From positions 186,001-250,000 of the forward strand of contig NZ_AMXN01000004.1 of assembly GCF_000332645.1 (NCBI RefSeq): 64,000 nt of DNA, in the 5' to 3' direction. The notes beneath the pieces are model-generated. The model was not told where the DNA came from and did no database searches. It saw only the letters and a program-made list of their open reading frames with translations. The translations under genes and the position numbers were made by a program. Below, piece after piece: positions 34,798 through 43,367 of the stretch. Position 1 is the first letter of the stretch. Each line of letters opens with the position of its first letter. The DNA comes from Bacillus inaquosorum KCTC 13429 (lineage in GTDB: Bacteria; Bacillota; Bacilli; Bacillales; Bacillaceae).

Positions 34798-34826
34798 TAA
34801 AAAATAATGCCAAAATGAGGGATATC

Positions 34827-35801
34827 ATGAAAGCAATCATTATCGGAATATTAGCCTCACTCTTTTTCGCCGTTACCTTTATTTTAAACAGAGCGATGGA
34901 GTTATCCGGAGGCAGCTGGCTTTGGAGCTCTTCGCTGCGCTTTATTTTTATGGTGCCGTTTTTATGTTTGATTGTCATTATGAGAGGGGCATTCGCTCCT
35001 CTCTTACAAGAGATGCGAAAAAAGCCGTTCTTTTGGATCAAATGGAGCTTTGTCGGCTTCGTGCTTTTTTACGCGCCGATCACATTTGCGGCTGCATACG
35101 GTCCCGGGTGGCTTGTAGCCGGAACTTGGCAAATTACCATTGTAGCCGGTGTGCTCTTATCTCCTTTGTTCTATGTCCAAAAAGACATGCCGGGCGGGCC
35201 GCAGCTCGTTCGGCAAAAGATTCCCCTTGTATCACTTGGCACTTCCGCGATCATCTTGATCGGAGCGGCGCTGATTCAGCTTCAGCATGCAGAATCGCTT
35301 TCCAGGAAGATGCTGCTTTTCAGTGTGCTGCCGGTTGTTATTGCGGCTTTTGCCTATCCGTTAGGAAACCGGAGAATGCTCGAAGAATACGGAGGCCGGC
35401 TTGATACATTTCAGCGTGTGCTGGGAATGACCTTGGCAAGCCTTCCGTTCTGGCTTATAGTAGCAGCGTACGGCTGGTGGTCAGATGGCCTTCCGACAGC
35501 GGGACAAACTGTTCAATCCTTTATCGTTGCCGTCAGCTCAGGCATCATTGCGACCGTTTTATTTTTCTGGGCCACTGATATGGTAAGAGACAATCCGCAA
35601 AAACTCGCAGCCGTTGAAGCAACTCAATCAGGTGAAGTGATTTTCGCGCTGCTTGGTGAAATTGTTCTGCTGTCAGGCGTGTTCCCATCTCTTTTATCAT
35701 TTGCCGGTTTATTCATTATTATTGCGGGGATGGTGTTACATACCTTCGCTTCACAGCCGAGAAAACCGAAAAAGAAAACACAGTCAAATCTGACCGCGTA
35801 G
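34827..35801 (+). CDS. yjlA: EamA-like membrane transporter YjlA
   Basis: A 324-residue membrane protein with about ten hydrophobic segments, of the multidrug-resistance efflux (EmrE/EamA, PF13536-like) group. It begins MKAIIIGILASLFFAVTFIL, and the second half repeats the fold (SGIIATVLFFWATDMVRDN, EATQSGEVIFALLGEIVLL). The ATG at 34827 has GAGGGA upstream; an earlier ATG overlaps that site. The substrate is unknown. It is followed by a hairpin. Confidence 0.86.
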   Translation: MKAIIIGILASLFFAVTFILNRAMELSGGSWLWSSSLRFIFMVPFLCLIVIMRGAFAPLLQEMRKKPFFWIKWSFVGFVLFYAPITFAAAYGPGWLVAGTWQITIVAGVLLSPLFYVQKDMPGGPQLVRQKIPLVSLGTSAIILIGAALIQLQHAESLSRKMLLFSVLPVVIAAFAYPLGNRRMLEEYGGRLDTFQRVLGMTLASLPFWLIVAAYGWWSDGLPTAGQTVQSFIVAVSSGIIATVLFFWATDMVRDNPQKLAAVEATQSGEVIFALLGEIVLLSGVFPSLLSFAGLFIIIAGMVLHTFASQPRKPKKKTQSNLTA

Positions 35802-35809
35802 CATCTGCC

Positions 35810-35845
35810 GGAGAATGGGTGAAAGCCTGTTCTCCTTTATTTTTG
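35810..35845 (+). terminator. Probable terminator of yjlA
   Basis: Stem GGAGAA-tgggtgaaagcctg-TTCTCC followed by TTTATTTTT. The loop is large, so it is a moderate candidate. Confidence 0.6.
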
Positions 35846-35920
35846 CTACCAAAAGCCATCTGTTTCACGTTATATTTAAATATAGGTTCAGCCTACTTAT
35901 ACTGAAAGGTGATTAATGTA

Positions 35921-36673
35921 ATGGAAGCAAACGATCAAACACAAAACATACCAGCCATCTCCTTCAAATCAGTCAGAAAAAGCTATGAACAAGATGGACA
36001 AACTTATGATGTATTGCAAGACATCACCGGAGACATTCAACAGGGCGCAATCGTGGCCGTTTTAGGCCCTTCCGGATCAGGCAAAAGCACCCTCCTTTCC
36101 ATGTGCAATTTAATGAGAACGCCTGACAACGGCGAAGTAAAAATATACGGAAAGGAAGTCAGGGAATGGAATGTCAATAAGCTGAGGCGAACGGCAGCAC
36201 TCGCGTTTCAATCGGCTCCCGTCCTCGATGGGACAGTGCGTGACAATCTAGGTCTGGTCCAAAGGCTGCATCAATCCCAGCTGTACTCCCCTGAAGAGCT
36301 TGCTTCTCTAACAGGACTGTCATCAGATCTGTTAGACAGAAGCGCCAAGGATTTATCGGGCGGACAGCGTCAAAGACTGTCACTAGCCAGAACACTCGCA
36401 AATCCTTCCTCTATTCTATTGTTGGACGAAATTACGTCGGCCCTGGACCCGGTTTCTGCTCTTGAGGTTGAAGAGCTGATCAAAAAGCAGCATCAAGAGA
36501 AAAAGCTGACGGTCATGTGGGTGACTCATAATATGGAGCAGGCAAAACGAGTAGCCGATACCATTTGGTTTATGGCGGATGGCCGGCTGCTGGAAATCGC
36601 AGAAACTGAAACATTTTTCTCTAATCCGCAGCATGAAACAGCCAAAGAGTTTTTGAAGGGAGGTACCCGGTAA
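35921..36673 (+). CDS. yjkB: ABC transporter ATPase YjkB
   Basis: A 250-residue ATP-binding subunit. Walker A GPSGSGKST near residue 50, signature LSGGQRQRLSLAR, Walker B ILLLDEITSALD and the switch His in WVTHNMEQA. It resembles the FetA/YbbL and phosphate-type ATPases. ATG at 35921 is preferred over one in the frame 12 bases upstream because of AAGGTGA. The stop overlaps the yjkA start by one base (TAATG), so the two form one transporter. Confidence 0.93.
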   Translation: MEANDQTQNIPAISFKSVRKSYEQDGQTYDVLQDITGDIQQGAIVAVLGPSGSGKSTLLSMCNLMRTPDNGEVKIYGKEVREWNVNKLRRTAALAFQSAPVLDGTVRDNLGLVQRLHQSQLYSPEELASLTGLSSDLLDRSAKDLSGGQRQRLSLARTLANPSSILLLDEITSALDPVSALEVEELIKKQHQEKKLTVMWVTHNMEQAKRVADTIWFMADGRLLEIAETETFFSNPQHETAKEFLKGGTR

Positions 36674-37425
36674 TGGATTACCTTTCCCTCTCTTTAACGA
36701 TGATCTTTGTTTTGATCGCCTTGTTTTTATCAAAATCATTTAAAGCCGGCGTAGAAAAAGACATGATCATTGCCACCATCCGGGCCGCGGTACAGCTGCT
36801 TATCATCGGTTATGTACTGTCGCTGATTTTCCGCGGAGACCATCCTGTTTTTATCCTTCTGATGGTGCTGTTAATGCTGGCAGTGGCAGCGCAAAATGTC
36901 ATCAAACGAAAGAAAAATACAATCTGTTCGTTTTGGAGGGTGTTCGCGGCGTTAGCAATTGTAGAAATTGTGACACAGGGAATTCTCTTGTCTCTTCATA
37001 TCATCCCGCTTACGGCCCGATATGTCATTCCGATCAGCGGAATGGTCATCGGAAATTCGATGGTGCTCGCAAGTTTGTTTTTAAACCGGCTCAGCTCTGA
37101 AGTCGGCGTGCGTAAAGAAGAAATTCAGTTAATATTGTCTCTTGGAGGCACACCGAAGCAATCTATACAGCGTATTCTTACTTCTGCGATGAAAATGAGT
37201 ATGATCCCAACTCTAGAAAGCCAGAAAACACTTGGTCTTGTCCAGCTTCCTGGCATGATGACAGGCCAGATTCTAGCCGGTGCGGACCCGATTCAGGCGG
37301 TACGCTTTCAGCTCTTAATCGTATTTACAACGATGGCGTCAGCCGCGCTGACATGTGTGATCTTAAGCGTGCTGACATACCCGTCATTATTCACAGCGCA
37401 GCAGCAGCTGAAGCAGAATGGATGA
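36673..37425 (+). CDS. yjkA: UPF0014 membrane permease YjkA
   Basis: A 250-residue membrane protein with about seven hydrophobic segments, of the UPF0014/FetB family (iron exporter permease in E. coli). The conserved middle includes YVIPISGMVIGNSMVLASLFLNRL and the loop LSLGGTPKQSI that docks on the ATPase. With YjkB it makes a two-gene ABC transporter. By analogy it exports a metal such as iron, but the Bacillus substrate is not known. A terminator follows. Confidence 0.9.
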   Translation: MDYLSLSLTMIFVLIALFLSKSFKAGVEKDMIIATIRAAVQLLIIGYVLSLIFRGDHPVFILLMVLLMLAVAAQNVIKRKKNTICSFWRVFAALAIVEIVTQGILLSLHIIPLTARYVIPISGMVIGNSMVLASLFLNRLSSEVGVRKEEIQLILSLGGTPKQSIQRILTSAMKMSMIPTLESQKTLGLVQLPGMMTGQILAGADPIQAVRFQLLIVFTTMASAALTCVILSVLTYPSLFTAQQQLKQNG

Positions 37426-37429
37426 CAGA

Positions 37430-37463
37430 CAAAAGCCGCTTTCCCTTGGAGAGCGGCTTTTTG
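37430..37463. terminator. Bidirectional terminator yjkA / yjjA
   Basis: AAAAGCCGCT / AGCGGCTTTTT around ttcccttggag, between two convergent genes. Confidence 0.85.
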
Positions 37464-37469
37464 TACGGG

Positions 37470-38282
37470 TTATTCCTTTTCTTCATAATACTTAGACAGC
37501 TCAACAATCATCGCACCCATCCGCTCAATCTCCGGAGCAAGCAGTCTCGTAATGCCTTCTTCCCGCAGTGCTTCAGCAGTCACTTTTCCGACAGCCGCAG
37601 CAATGGCGCGCTCTTCGAATACGGTCTTCACTTCATCGATATAGCCGCGCTCCTTGGCAAACTCAAACAGAGTACGAACCTGAATTGCCGTTGTAAAACA
37701 AACGGCATCGATCTCACCATTTATCAGCTCTCGGCATAACCGCTCCACCGTTTCCTCCTCTGGCGGGATGTGCTGGTAAGGCAGAATCGGCAGGACAGTT
37801 GCGCCCTTTTCTTCAAGAAATGCCATGAGGGCCGGTGCTTTTTCTCCATGAAGCTGCACCATGACTGTTTTTCCTGAAAAGTCGTGAGGCTCCAAGGACC
37901 GGATTAAGCCTCTTGTTGTCCCGTCTTCATCCGAAGCTTCAGGTGTGATCCCTAGCTTTTTCAGCGCAGCCAGCGTTTTGTATCCCCGGCATGCCGCTTT
38001 CGCCTGGCGAATCGCCTGCAGAAACTCGTCTTTCAGACCGATTTTCTCTGCCATATCGACAAGAGTCTCCGTGCCAATGCCTGTCGTGAAAATAACCCAG
38101 TCAGCTTTTCTCTCCGCAAACGTCCGCAAATCCGGCTCTACCTGCTTCTCTGCCAAGTAAACCGTTCCTTGGAGAGGCCGGATGACAGGGGTTCCGCCCT
38201 GTTTTTCAATGATCGTGCTGATTTCTTCCGTTTTTCGGGAGCCCCCGATCGCCACACGTTTTCCTTGTAATCCTTTTCCCAT
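37470..38282 (-). CDS. yjjA: HemD-like protein YjjA
   Basis: A 270-residue protein of the uroporphyrinogen-III synthase (HemD) fold: GLQGKRVAIGGSRKTEEI at the start, VIFTTGIGTETLVDMA, then a second half with AVCFTTAIQVRTLFEFA and IAAAVGKVTAEALREEGI. The true hemD of B. subtilis is in the hem operon elsewhere, so this is a paralogue whose role in tetrapyrrole synthesis is uncertain. The ATG at 38282 follows AGAGGAGA. The gene converges on yjkA. Confidence 0.88.
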   Translation of the reverse strand: MGKGLQGKRVAIGGSRKTEEISTIIEKQGGTPVIRPLQGTVYLAEKQVEPDLRTFAERKADWVIFTTGIGTETLVDMAEKIGLKDEFLQAIRQAKAACRGYKTLAALKKLGITPEASDEDGTTRGLIRSLEPHDFSGKTVMVQLHGEKAPALMAFLEEKGATVLPILPYQHIPPEEETVERLCRELINGEIDAVCFTTAIQVRTLFEFAKERGYIDEVKTVFEERAIAAAVGKVTAEALREEGITRLLAPEIERMGAMIVELSKYYEEKE

Positions 38283-38455
38283 ACCCGTTTTCTCTCCTCT
38301 TTGCATAGGCTTTTTATGTATACAAGCTTAATAAAGCTATTGTGGCGCATACAAAGGGAGAAATCAAGATAAATCCAAACCTCTACTATCCATTGAATAC
38401 GCCGGAAGCTTACTGTAATATAAACAGCAGACACGTTTGCTAACGGAGGATCGAC

Positions 38456-38641
38456 ATGGAAACAAAAGAAGAATATGAAACAAAAGGCTACGATACATCG
38501 ATCGTTTACGAATTCAATGAATATCCGGACGTCCGCAGCGGGCGCTGTGACAATTGTGATTACACACTGTTCAAAAGCTCTGTTAAAGGCGGAAAATTTC
38601 TTAGAGAATGCCGGAGATGTGGGATGAAAAAAAATATTTAA
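38456..38641 (+). CDS. Small four-Cys protein
   Basis: A 61-residue protein with two CxxC pairs (GRCDNCDYT and RECRRCGMK), likely a one-zinc ribbon. The N-terminus is acidic and tyrosine-rich (KEEYETKGYDTSIVYEFNEY). A clear GGAGGA ribosome site precedes the ATG. I do not recognise a function; strain 168 has a small gene at this place that I recall as yjzH, but I am not sure of the name. It ends in a bidirectional terminator. Confidence 0.75.
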   Translation: METKEEYETKGYDTSIVYEFNEYPDVRSGRCDNCDYTLFKSSVKGGKFLRECRRCGMKKNI

Positions 38642-38643
38642 TC

Positions 38644-38681
38644 AAAAAAAACCGAAATCAATCTTGATTTCGGTTTTTTTG
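38644..38681. terminator. Bidirectional terminator before yjiC
   Basis: AAAAAAACCGAAATCAA / TTGATTTCGGTTTTTTT with a small TC loop. Serves the small Cys protein and the convergent yjiC. Confidence 0.88.
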
Positions 38682-38683
38682 AC

Positions 38684-39862
38684 TTATTGCGGTACAGCGG
38701 ATTTTTTCATAAACGCTTCAATCGCAGCAGCCGCACGCTCCGCTCCGCCTGCTTCTTTTACATCCTTTTGCATATTCTTGACGCGGCTGAGCACCTCCTG
38801 ATCACCTGCTACCGCCTGCACCGCTTCTTGCAGTCTGGAAACCGTCACTTCTTCTTTCGGCAAATAAACGCCGAGCCCTAAATCATCGACACGCTTCGCG
38901 GTGAGCTCCTGCTCATACATTTGCGGAATAACGACAAGCGGCACACCTGCATTCATCGCCTCCATCGTACTATTCATCCCGCCATGAGAAATAAACAAAT
39001 CAGCTCTCTCCAATACCTCAAGCTGCGGCACGCTTTGGCGAATGGTAAAGTGAGCAGGGATATCACCCAGGCTTTCAGGATCAATCGATTTCCCGACCGA
39101 CATGATCACTTGCCATGAAGAATCTCTAAATGCCTCGATGCACATCTTGTAAAATTCCGGCCATGCGTTAAACGCCGTTCCCAAGGAAATCAGCATAAGC
39201 GGGCGATCATCCTTTTCAATCAACAGGCTTTCTTGTTCCGTTCGTTTTCCAAGGGATGGGCCGACAAAACAGAAACGGTCATCAAACGTCTCATGCTGAA
39301 TCTGAAAGGACTTCGGCATAAAGACAATATTTAATGCTTCCGGCACAGCTAATTGTTCAAATGAAACAGCCGGCAATTGCTCTTGCTCCAAGTAGGCTTG
39401 AAATTCAGCCTCTGCTTCTCTTATTTTTTTCAGCATGTCTTCACTTCCGAGCTGAAAGGATTCATTTTGGGCATATGATGAACAGAGCTTGATAACCGGC
39501 ACATTTAGCTTGTCAGCAAACAATTTTCCCGCCAGGGCGATAAAATCATAGATAACCAGATCAGGCTGATCATCCTTATATAAACCCTCAAGCTGCGGCA
39601 GAATGCTGAGTGATTCTTTCAAAAGACTGAGCGTCGTCTCATTCTTTTCCATCATCTCCCTGATTTGCTTAGGATCAATATTCAAGGAAGTATGATAGAT
39701 CAATGCTTCTGCACCTGCTTGCTGAACAGCAGGCGCGAACTCCTCAGTCGTCGCATACGTAACACGGTGCCCTTTCTCACAAAGCTTCTCTACTAATGCA
39801 AGCGTAGGATTGACATGCCCGTACGCAGGAATATTGATAATCGAAATATGGTGCTTTTTCAT
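38684..39862 (-). CDS. yjiC: UDP-glycosyltransferase YjiC
   Basis: A 392-residue GT1 glycosyltransferase of the macrolide-GT type, able in B. subtilis to glucosylate flavonoids and other phenols. The N-terminus ISIINIPAYGHVNPTLALVEKL holds the catalytic His, and the C-terminal donor-binding box includes VPQLEVLERADLFISHGGMNSTMEAM. It follows the P450 gene yjiB on the minus strand with about 20 bases between, so oxidised products of the P450 could be its acceptors (inference). Confidence 0.93.
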   Translation of the reverse strand: MKKHHISIINIPAYGHVNPTLALVEKLCEKGHRVTYATTEEFAPAVQQAGAEALIYHTSLNIDPKQIREMMEKNETTLSLLKESLSILPQLEGLYKDDQPDLVIYDFIALAGKLFADKLNVPVIKLCSSYAQNESFQLGSEDMLKKIREAEAEFQAYLEQEQLPAVSFEQLAVPEALNIVFMPKSFQIQHETFDDRFCFVGPSLGKRTEQESLLIEKDDRPLMLISLGTAFNAWPEFYKMCIEAFRDSSWQVIMSVGKSIDPESLGDIPAHFTIRQSVPQLEVLERADLFISHGGMNSTMEAMNAGVPLVVIPQMYEQELTAKRVDDLGLGVYLPKEEVTVSRLQEAVQAVAGDQEVLSRVKNMQKDVKEAGGAERAAAAIEAFMKKSAVPQ

Positions 39863-39883
39863 AAATCTCCAGTCTCCTTTTTA

Positions 39884-41075
39884 TTAAATTTTGACACGGA
39901 AGCTCTTTAATCCGTATATCACGCTGTTTTCAATCGGAGTGATACTGACGCATTCCATATGAGAGAAAGCAGAAATCAAAGATGTTAACGCGATATTTGC
40001 TTCAAGACGGGCAAGCGGTGCCCCAAGACAAAAATGGATGCCGTGGCCAAACGCGATATGCGGATTGGGATGGCGGTGGATATCAAACATGTGCGGCCTG
40101 TCAAACTTCGCTTCATCACGATTTGCTGATGCCACAAAAGCCAGAACCATATCTCCTTCTTTAATCAGGTGCCCCCCGATCTCCGTATCCCGTTTGGCAA
40201 TGCGCCTCAAAACCGGGGCAGGCGCCCTGAAACGCAGAGCCTCCTCGACTGCCTGAGGAATCAGTTCAGGATGGCTGCGCAGTTCAGCGTATATATTCCG
40301 GCGTTTCTAATATGCTGTACATCGCATTTGAGATCAGGTTTGTGGTGGTTTCATTTCCGGCCACCAGCAGCAGCGTGCAAAACGGAATCAGCTCTTCTCC
40401 GGACAGCTTTTCGCCTGTTTCTTCAGCTTTTACTAAAATTGAAATGATGTCCTGTGCCGGTTTGTTTCGCTTTTCTTCTATGATGCCGGCAAAAAATGCG
40501 GCCAGTTCTTCCTCGCACTTGTTTCGTTCTTCCAAAAAGGCTTTTTCAGCTTCTTCACTTTTATCCTTCGGTGTGCTGACCAGAAGATCAGACCATGCTT
40601 TAAACTGATCCATATGCTCCGAAGGCACTCCCAGCAGCTCAGTTATCACGATAACCGGAAGCGGGTATGAAAAATCGTGAACAAGGTCAAACTCACTTCG
40701 CCCTTGAAATTTTTGAATCAGTTCATCTGTGATTTCCTGAATTCTCGGTTCCCATTGCTTCATCACACGCGGTGTGAAGGCTTTATTCACTACAGAACGG
40801 ATTTGCGTATGCCTTGGCGGGTCCATATTAATGATGGAATTCCCGATAGAGCTTGACTGCTGCGGCATATAACTGGAAAATACCTCTTTATCCCCAATGA
40901 CTTTTTTGACATCATCATAAAGAAAAACGCTCCACACTTGGTTTTCTTCATCAAAGGAAACAGGCGCATCCTTTCTCATCGATTCGTACCACGGAAACGG
41001 ATGATACGCATCCTGTTTGTTTTTTCCATTGAGCAACGCTCGCTGTAAGGCTTGCCGTCGGTTTAACACATTCAC
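39884..41075 (-). pseudogene. yjiB: Cytochrome P450 YjiB (CYP109B1) with a frameshift
   Basis: A P450 monooxygenase gene broken near 40284-40310. The first part (41075-40284) gives 263 residues with the I-helix LLVAGNETTTNL and ends at TGA just after TPEYIR. The rest continues in another frame (…LRSHPEL, RRIAKRDTE) and keeps the haem ligand loop FGHGIHFCLGAPLARLE at its end. The whole span is 1192 bases, one more than the 1191 needed for 396 residues and a stop, so a net one-base insertion explains it. GTG at 41075 follows AAGGGGAG. It may be a sequencing error, a phase change or real decay. Confidence 0.85.
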
Positions 41076-41120
41076 GTATTGTCACTCCCCTTGAAAGAAT
41101 TCAGCAATTGACGTTCTTCT

Positions 41121-41213
41121 TCACCTCCCGCTTTCGAAAAAGAGAGGGACAATCAAGTATAGACAGATTGATAACAGCAGGCAGGCGATCATGATGCCCG
41201 ATGCAGGCATCAT
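41121..41213 (-). CDS. Putative 30-residue membrane peptide upstream of yjiB
   Basis: A short frame starting MMPASGIMIACLLLSICLYL and ending PLFFESGR. It is nearly all one hydrophobic helix with a charged C-terminus, a typical single-span membrane peptide. GAGGGGGA stands five or six bases before its ATG, a better ribosome site than that of yjiB. A short 11-codon frame and the yjiB start follow within 45 bases. It is too short for routine gene calling. I do not recognise the peptide. Confidence 0.5.
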   Translation of the reverse strand: MMPASGIMIACLLLSICLYLIVPLFFESGR

Positions 41214-41466
41214 ATATTCCCCCTCGAATTTTGTTCATCTTACCATAATCTTTCAATTTTTTTCTATTCAGCACTGCCGCTTTGGCTCACAACGTGACCT
41301 TAGACATAAGCATGTAAATTCACTATGCATTCAATTGCACACACTCCGACAGTAAACACCCCCTATTCTCAACCAATAGCACTAACCCCAAAAATGACTT
41401 TCCCATTATATAAACCAAGCTGATTCTATGATTAAATAGAAGGTAAAAGGTGAAGGAGAGAACAAC

Positions 41467-41745
41467 ATGGCAGCACAGACCAATTTCAAAAAACAAGTTG
41501 TCGGCATCCTACTTTCACTTGCATTTGTATTGTTTGTGTTCTCTTTTTCTGAGAGACATGAAAAACCGCTTGTCGAGGGAAAAAAGCAGGAAAACTGGCA
41601 TACTGTCGTTGACAAAGCCTCTGTCGAGATTTACGGCAGCCGATTAGTTGAAGAAAACAAATTAAAGCAAAAACTCGGCCATAAACAAGCCGATTCTATT
41701 TTGACTCTTCTGAAACTCTCCAGTGAAAAACATATTGCGCTATAA
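41467..41745 (+). CDS. yjiA: Small membrane-anchored protein YjiA
   Basis: A 92-residue protein with a short basic N-terminus, one hydrophobic segment (QVVGILLSLAFVLFVFSF) and a charged outer domain of about 60 residues (ENWHTVVDKASVEIYG). The function is not known. GAAGGAGAG precedes the ATG. It converges on yjhB, and because of a frame change in yjhB the two coding regions overlap on opposite strands. Confidence 0.8.
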   Translation: MAAQTNFKKQVVGILLSLAFVLFVFSFSERHEKPLVEGKKQENWHTVVDKASVEIYGSRLVEENKLKQKLGHKQADSILTLLKLSSEKHIAL

Positions 41746-42395
41746 AAAAAGAAAGAGCCTACCTGGCTCTTTCTTTTTTTAGTCAAATATCGTTTTCTTG
41801 TCCGGATGGCGCAAAAGTCAAATAGCATGCTGAGCTGTGAAGGTGTGTTTCGTTTTGGAGAAAGCGGCGGGAGCCTGTCTTCCGGAAAAAAAGCGGCGTG
41901 ATTCGTCTCAATTCCTATTTCCCCCTGATCGCCTGTTATGCTGCATTCAATGAATATCTTATAGTAATGATACGGCTGAGGCGGATGAGGATGCTTATGG
42001 CTGTCCAGCACGGCCAACAATCGAGACGGTTCTGTATCGTACCCCGACTCTTCTTTGATTTCCTTGATCACGTTTTCTGCCGGTGATAAACCAATCTCGC
42101 AAAACCCGCCCGGCAGCGACCACAGCTCATCGTGCTTCTCCCGGACAAGCAAAATCTGATTCTCTCGAAATACTGCTCCGCGAACATCCGCTTTCGGTGT
42201 CGGATAGCCTTTCTCGCCCTTCCATAAATCAGTGATGACTTCAATTTCCGTCTGCGAGTAATCCGCCATCATCTCTACGCTGAGCTTCATCAGCTCTTCG
42301 TATCTTTCCCTGTCATATACATCCTTGGAAAAAGCAAGCCCTGCCTTTGCGATCGCCTGAATCCGCTGTGCCCGTTTCAGCCATTTGGTTTGCAT
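41631..42395 (-). CDS. yjhB: Nudix hydrolase YjhB with extended C-terminus
   Basis: A Nudix hydrolase, with the Nudix box near residue 95: GGFCEIGLSPAENVIKEIKEESG. The open frame gives 254 residues, but the last 49 (after MLFDFCAIRTRKR) look like random translation of the terminator and of yjiA in reverse. If one base is restored in the run before GCGCC (near 41812-41820), the protein ends RHPDKKTIFD at a TAA at 41779, giving about 205 residues as usual for this family. Either the stop was lost by a one-base deletion or the sequence has an error. Substrate unknown. Confidence 0.82.
   Translation of the reverse strand: MQTKWLKRAQRIQAIAKAGLAFSKDVYDRERYEELMKLSVEMMADYSQTEIEVITDLWKGEKGYPTPKADVRGAVFRENQILLVREKHDELWSLPGGFCEIGLSPAENVIKEIKEESGYDTEPSRLLAVLDSHKHPHPPQPYHYYKIFIECSITGDQGEIGIETNHAAFFPEDRLPPLSPKRNTPSQLSMLFDFCAIRTRKRYLTKKRKSQVGSFFFYSAICFSLESFRRVKIESACLWPSFCFNLFSSTNRLP
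41744..41782. terminator. Bidirectional terminator yjiA / yjhB
   Basis: AAAAAAAGAAAGAGCC / GGCTCTTTCTTTTTTT around TACCT. It lies just after the ancestral stop of yjhB (TAA at 41779-41781). Confidence 0.88.
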
Positions 42396-42438
42396 AATTG
42401 ATCACCTCACCCCCATTTTATACTATCAATCTCTTTTA

Positions 42439-42480
42439 AAATAAAAAAAGCATGCTCCGATTTTCCGGTGACATGCTCAA
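42439..42480 (-). terminator. Terminator of yjhA
   Basis: GAGCATG / CATGCT stem with an inner CACCGG-CCGA-like arm and TTTTTTT on the minus strand, between yjhA and yjhB. Confidence 0.75.
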
Positions 42481-42488
42481 AAGATACC

Positions 42489-43076
42489 TTAATTCAGTTT
42501 TACGAAATATGTAATATCCTCTGTTTCAAAATTTAAAAATGATGGATTATATGACAGATTAAGGTTTTTTTCTCCTTTTGGAATCACGAAACTAACTGTG
42601 CCTGTTACCTTTTTACCCGAGGCTAACTTCCCTGATTTAAGGCTTGTTTTCAGGTCAGCTGTAGATACTATGTTTGCTCTGATCGATTGATCTTTGCCGT
42701 CTTTCAATTCAAAACCGCCACTCGTATAATTGAAAGACTTGTCGCTTGTATTTTCGATCGTTACCTCAGCTATTAAAAATTCTTCATTATTATTTATTGT
42801 TTTTTCTTTCTCGCCAATTTTTGTCTTATACTCGCCTTGTTCTGCCGTCGTATATACTTTATTGACCGAGAAATTTGTGCTGGAAGCTTTAAAAGTTTCG
42901 CCTACTTTATGCACCTTTTCATCCGTTTTGGTTTCTTTTTCCTCTGTTTTCTTTTCCGTTGCTGTTGCTTCTTTCTTTTCTGTCTTTTGCTCAGCTGACG
43001 CATCACTGGACTGGCTGCACGCAGAAAGCGCAAATCCAATCGTTAGCACAAACAAAATGAATAATGCTTTTTTCAT
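42489..43076 (-). CDS. yjhA: Lipoprotein YjhA with DUF4352-like domain
   Basis: A 195-residue lipoprotein. Signal peptide with lipobox LSACSQ (Cys20), a lysine/glutamate/threonine-rich linker, then a DUF4352-type Ig-like domain (VGETFKASSTNFSVNKVYTT, FLIAEVTIENTSDKSFNYTSGGFELKD, seen as alternating strands). Such domains bind no known common ligand. It has its own terminator and promoter region; the 290-base gap to yjgD holds only the yjgD terminator and AT-rich sequence. Confidence 0.85.
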   Translation of the reverse strand: MKKALFILFVLTIGFALSACSQSSDASAEQKTEKKEATATEKKTEEKETKTDEKVHKVGETFKASSTNFSVNKVYTTAEQGEYKTKIGEKEKTINNNEEFLIAEVTIENTSDKSFNYTSGGFELKDGKDQSIRANIVSTADLKTSLKSGKLASGKKVTGTVSFVIPKGEKNLNLSYNPSFLNFETEDITYFVKLN

Positions 43077-43330
43077 TGTTGTTCCTCCATCTAAAGTAAT
43101 CGTTTTCTATTATAATCACGCTTTTCCTTATCTTAACAGGGAACAAAGTAACAAATTACTCTATCATATCCATTCATAGTATAGGTCAGCCAATGACATA
43201 GAGATTTATCCTTTACTGGAAAAAATACTGGACAGGCCGGTGATGGCATATCATTTTCCAAAACAAAAACTTCTTTGTCTTGTTTCTATTTTAGATATTT
43301 CCTCCTGGTTCCTAAGACTCATTTCACACA

Positions 43331-43360
43331 AAAACCCGAGCTGGCAGCAGCCGGCTCGGG
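43331..43360 (-). terminator. Terminator of the yjgC-yjgD operon
   Basis: CCCGAGC / GCTCGGG stem with a CGGCTG-CAGC inner arm, followed by TTTT on the minus strand. Confidence 0.85.
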
Positions 43361-43367
43361 CAGGTAA

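Noticed and set aside
38138-38434. An alternative 98-codon minus-strand frame at the yjjA start.
   Set aside because: It overlaps the well-supported yjjA start in another frame and lacks a ribosome site at its own start.
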